Source: Bacillus sp. FJAT-22090 | GTDB taxonomy: Bacteria > Bacillota > Bacilli > Bacillales_A > Planococcaceae | Length of the DNA: 64,000 nt | Direction of reading: 5' to 3' | NCBI RefSeq assembly: GCF_001278755.1 | Contig: NZ_CP012601.1 | Location: forward strand, 2,790,001 to 2,854,000 | Shown: one piece after another, positions 61,881-64,000 of the stretch | Numbering within the stretch: position 1 is the stretch's first letter | Layout: each line of letters starts with the position of its first letter | Made by a program: the position numbers and the translations under genes | Notes under the pieces: model-generated | Seen by the model: only the letters and a program-made list of their open reading frames with translations | Database searches by the model: none | Told to the model about the DNA's origin: nothing

Positions 61881-62531
61881 TTAGTATTGATACTTCACCT
61901 TAACAATTGCATTTATCAAAATTTGTCCGGGTTCAATTGGTGTAGAGAAAGTCTGGTCAGCCATAGCAACTGATTTATAAAGAATCGGTCCCGTTTCCCT
62001 TTCTTCTACAACTTCAATTGGTTGAGGGTGCAAAGTCAATTTCAAAGTCTCTGCAATTGTTTTTGCTTTTGTTTGAGCATTTTGAAGTGCTAAACGAAGT
62101 GCTTGTTGGTAATACGGATCAGCATTTTCTATTTTAAATTGTATTCCAGAGACACGGTTTGCCCCATTTTGAACAGCAGTATCAATGACACTTCCTATTT
62201 TGTTTGTATCTCTCACCTTGACAGTCAATGCATTTGTAACCTCGTACCCTCTAAATATTTGTTTTCCTTCCACATAATCATATTGAGGAAGAACATTAAA
62301 TGCAGCTGTCTGAATATCTTCTCTCGGAATATTCAGCTGTAAAAGGGATTGTATTACTTGGTTCATAATATTTGCGTTTTCCTGTTGTGCTCCTCTTACA
62401 TCTTTTCCTTCCGTACTTACCTCTATTTGGATTTGGGCATAGTTAGGTTTTACAAAAACCTCACCGTCCCCCCTTACCGTTATGACTCGTAAAGGAGAAA
62501 ATAAATGGCCTCGCATAGATTGATAATACAT
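61881..62531 (-). CDS. SIMPL-domain (DUF541) protein
   Basis: 216 aa, one SIMPL domain covering most of the chain: V-R-G-D-G-E-V-F-V-K-P-N-Y-A-Q-I near the start and the Y-x-Y-V-E-G-K-Q-I-F-R-G-Y-E-V-T-N segment in the middle, both typical. No signal peptide, unlike many periplasmic members. ATG 62531 follows GGAAGGTGG by 6 nt. Function of the family is poorly known. Confidence 0.88.
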   Translation of the reverse strand: MYYQSMRGHLFSPLRVITVRGDGEVFVKPNYAQIQIEVSTEGKDVRGAQQENANIMNQVIQSLLQLNIPREDIQTAAFNVLPQYDYVEGKQIFRGYEVTNALTVKVRDTNKIGSVIDTAVQNGANRVSGIQFKIENADPYYQQALRLALQNAQTKAKTIAETLKLTLHPQPIEVVEERETGPILYKSVAMADQTFSTPIEPGQILINAIVKVKYQY

Positions 62532-62688
62532 CAATTGCCACCTTCCGAATAATTCATACTAACTATCCTATGCACAATGTATAAAAAACTTGTCATTTAT
62601 CGTCTAGGTGATTTGCTCACAAAAATCGATTTCGTTCATAGACTAAACAATGATGACTACACGTTTTATTTATAAAGGAGTTGTATAT

Positions 62689-63240
62689 ATGAATGAATCG
62701 AAGGTACGTTTATTTCCACTTACCCTTTCCACGGAAAATAACCAAAGTACTTTTAACCTCAATCCTTGGTTAGATTTTATAGAAGAACAGAAATCATTAA
62801 ACATCCATTTAATTGAAAGTGTTGCTGAGCTGGAGAAGTCATGTCAAAAAATTTTAGAGGGCGTGCAAAGACAAGAAGAAGTATTAAATATGCAAGGAAA
62901 AATCCACAGAAGGCAGTATGAACATCTGAAGAAAAATGTAATCGAAATCAAACATGCCTCAAAAAGCTACAAAACCTCTATGAATGAGCATTTGAGTAAG
63001 CAAACTGCATTTAACAAGATGATGATTAGACGATCTAGTATTCAAAATGAGGTATTGAATCGGATTCAACGAAACAGCAATAGACAAGAGAGTATTCTAA
63101 AGAGGTATTTTGAGACAGCCTTAGAGAAGCTTGATAAAAATGAGGTCAATACGAATCAATCTGTGGAAAGATTAGAAGCTCTTGAATCAATAATCGAAAA
63201 AATAATTGCAAAAATAGAACTGGAAGAAAAGATAAGATAG
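62689..63240 (+). CDS. Coiled-coil protein, unknown function
   Basis: 183 aa. ATG 62689 is chosen behind AAAGGAG; the frame opens earlier at 62650. Residues about 25-80 and 125-183 are predicted amphipathic helices rich in Glu, Lys, Gln and Ile, likely coiled coils. No signal peptide or membrane helix. No family recognised. Confidence 0.6.
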   Translation: MNESKVRLFPLTLSTENNQSTFNLNPWLDFIEEQKSLNIHLIESVAELEKSCQKILEGVQRQEEVLNMQGKIHRRQYEHLKKNVIEIKHASKSYKTSMNEHLSKQTAFNKMMIRRSSIQNEVLNRIQRNSNRQESILKRYFETALEKLDKNEVNTNQSVERLEALESIIEKIIAKIELEEKIR

Positions 63241-63316
63241 TAATGATTGAATGAATAAAAATGTTCGCTGCGTATATTGTAGGATTTTTAGATCACTTCT
63301 AGAATTTTAAGAGTAT

Positions 63317-63560
63317 ACATTCTTGTCGCACGCTACACCATCGAGTCTTCGCAGGATGAGTCGCTTCGTTCCCCTTACTTTGCGGAGTCTCATTCTTCGA
63401 GCTCTTTAGGCGTGTAAGGTAAACACCCTAAAAAAATTCATTAAATGGTACCCATTCCGTACAAGTCCTAAAGCCTAATTAATCTTTTAAAAAGCCAGAA
63501 CACGAATGTGCTACTTGCCGCATTCTCTTTGAGACTAGCAACCTAAAAATATCCGAAAGA
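63317..63560. repeat. Dispersed intergenic repeat, copies B1 and B2
   Basis: In the 399-bp gap 63241-63639. B1 (63321-63372) has CTTGTCGCACGCTAC and CGCAGGATGAGTCGCT; B2 (63496-63533) has CCAGAACACGAATGTGC and CTTGCCGCA. Both match parts of copy A at 47909-47999. No gene. Confidence 0.7.
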
Positions 63561-63601
63561 AGTTCCCCAGGAATTACTATAGCTTTACATATTAACAAAC
63601 C

Positions 63602-63633
63602 AATAGATATCCAGCATTTGCCGGATATCTATT
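63602..63633. terminator. Hairpin between repeat region and the 3D gene
   Basis: 11-bp stem AATAGATATCC (63602-63612) / GGATATCTATT (63623-63633), 6 bp after the stop of the 3D gene; weak T tails. Confidence 0.6.
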
Positions 63634-63639
63634 TTATGT

Positions 63640-64000
63640 TTAATCTAAAATCTTTACTTTAACTGTTTTGCGACCCCAATTAATTGCATCTTGTTTTTCT
63701 GGCATAAAAATATCTATTTTGTTTCCTTTAATTGATCCGCCAGTATCTCCAGCAATTGCTTCACCATAGCCTTCTACCCATACACGGGAGCCTAATGGAA
63801 TAACCGATGGATCTACAGAGATAACTTTTTGGTTCGGATTAGCAATTAAGTCGATTCCAGTAGCTGTCACACCAGAGCATCCTTCACAAGAAGCTGTGTA
63901 AGCAGTAGAAGTAACCGTAAGCTCTTTTGCTGTAGATTCTGCAGGAGCTGAAGTTTTAACTGCTGCTGGTTCTGTAGTTTTTGCAGCTGGTGCTGGTGTT
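63640..64000 (-). CDS. 3D-domain cell-wall protein, N-terminus beyond window
   Basis: About 119 C-terminal residues are visible; the frame is open to base 64000, so the start is missing. 3D domain with A-Y-T-A-S-C-E-G-C-S-G-V-T-A-T-G, then V-D-P-S-V-I-P-L-G-S-R-V-W-V and A-x-D-T-G-G-S-I-K-G-N-K-I-D-I-F, which carry the three conserved aspartates. Preceded by an Ala/Pro/Thr/Lys-rich linker. 3D domains act as lytic transglycosylase-like murein enzymes (YocH, Sps-like). The missing part probably has LysM or SH3 cell-wall binding modules (inference). Confidence 0.9.
   Translation of the reverse strand, partial: TPAPAAKTTEPAAVKTSAPAESTAKELTVTSTAYTASCEGCSGVTATGIDLIANPNQKVISVDPSVIPLGSRVWVEGYGEAIAGDTGGSIKGNKIDIFMPEKQDAINWGRKTVKVKILD

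Overview
The window is AT-rich chromosomal DNA of a Gram-positive, endospore-forming Bacillales. The clues are AAGGAGG-type ribosome sites, frequent TTG starts, a qoxABCD quinol oxidase, a bacillopeptidase F, a YhcN/YlaJ-type sporulation lipoprotein, MsmX, CypC and a yrkD-J-like persulfide cluster. The gene set and style fit the Planococcaceae/Caryophanaceae side (Psychrobacillus, Lysinibacillus, Sporosarcina relatives), but the genus is inference. No rRNA, tRNA, prophage, IS element or CRISPR array was seen.

Layout. 1-8.1 kb: a truncated serine hydrolase, a 224-aa protein of unknown role, a YqjF-like protein, the qoxABCD operon, a small membrane protein and a VCBS/FG-GAP-like protein. 8.2-15 kb: a large secreted S8 protease (bpr) with a structured leader, a SLAP-domain protein, a tiny hydrophilic protein and a membrane-anchored HtrA-like protease. 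15-19.6 kb: a two-gene unit of a long-coiled-coil SF1 helicase and a winged-helix-like partner, possibly a defence or repair system. 19.8-25.2 kb: acetate symporter with its DUF485 partner, then hutG-gltS with a divergent LysR regulator. 25.3-31.8 kb: a ketone-body/3-hydroxybutyrate operon (scoAB, 3-hydroxyacyl-CoA dehydrogenase, frameshifted 3-hydroxybutyrate dehydrogenase, thiolase, MFS transporter) under a divergent TetR regulator with a clear operator and a cre-like site.

31.8-32.5 kb holds the most unusual element: two tandem ~234-bp repeats on the minus strand, each with its own sigma-A promoter (TTGAAA-N17-TAKTAT) and its own intrinsic terminator. They appear to encode two related ~240-nt structured RNAs with paired ends. 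32.5-36 kb: spore lipoprotein, yxkF-like regulator with msmX, and a membrane protein. 36-40.4 kb: a CstR-controlled persulfide-handling cluster (TauE, TusA, rhodanese-MBL, DsrE, TusA-rhodanese, two rhodaneses, CstR) with four copies of one operator-like palindrome. 40.5-51.5 kb: a drug/metabolite transporter, fatty-acid peroxygenase CypC, two chemoreceptors, esterase, MFS transporter, peptidase E and succinate-semialdehyde dehydrogenase.

51.7-55.1 kb: a two-component system followed by two PepSY proteins. 55.2-61 kb: abgT-abgA-abgB for p-aminobenzoyl-glutamate uptake and cleavage, with a divergent regulator of an unusual type. 61.2-64 kb: PhnA/YjdM-like protein, a SIMPL-domain protein, a coiled-coil protein and a 3D-domain cell-wall protein cut by the window edge. 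Small intergenic repeats lie at about 14.9, 21.8, 47.9 and 63.3-63.5 kb.
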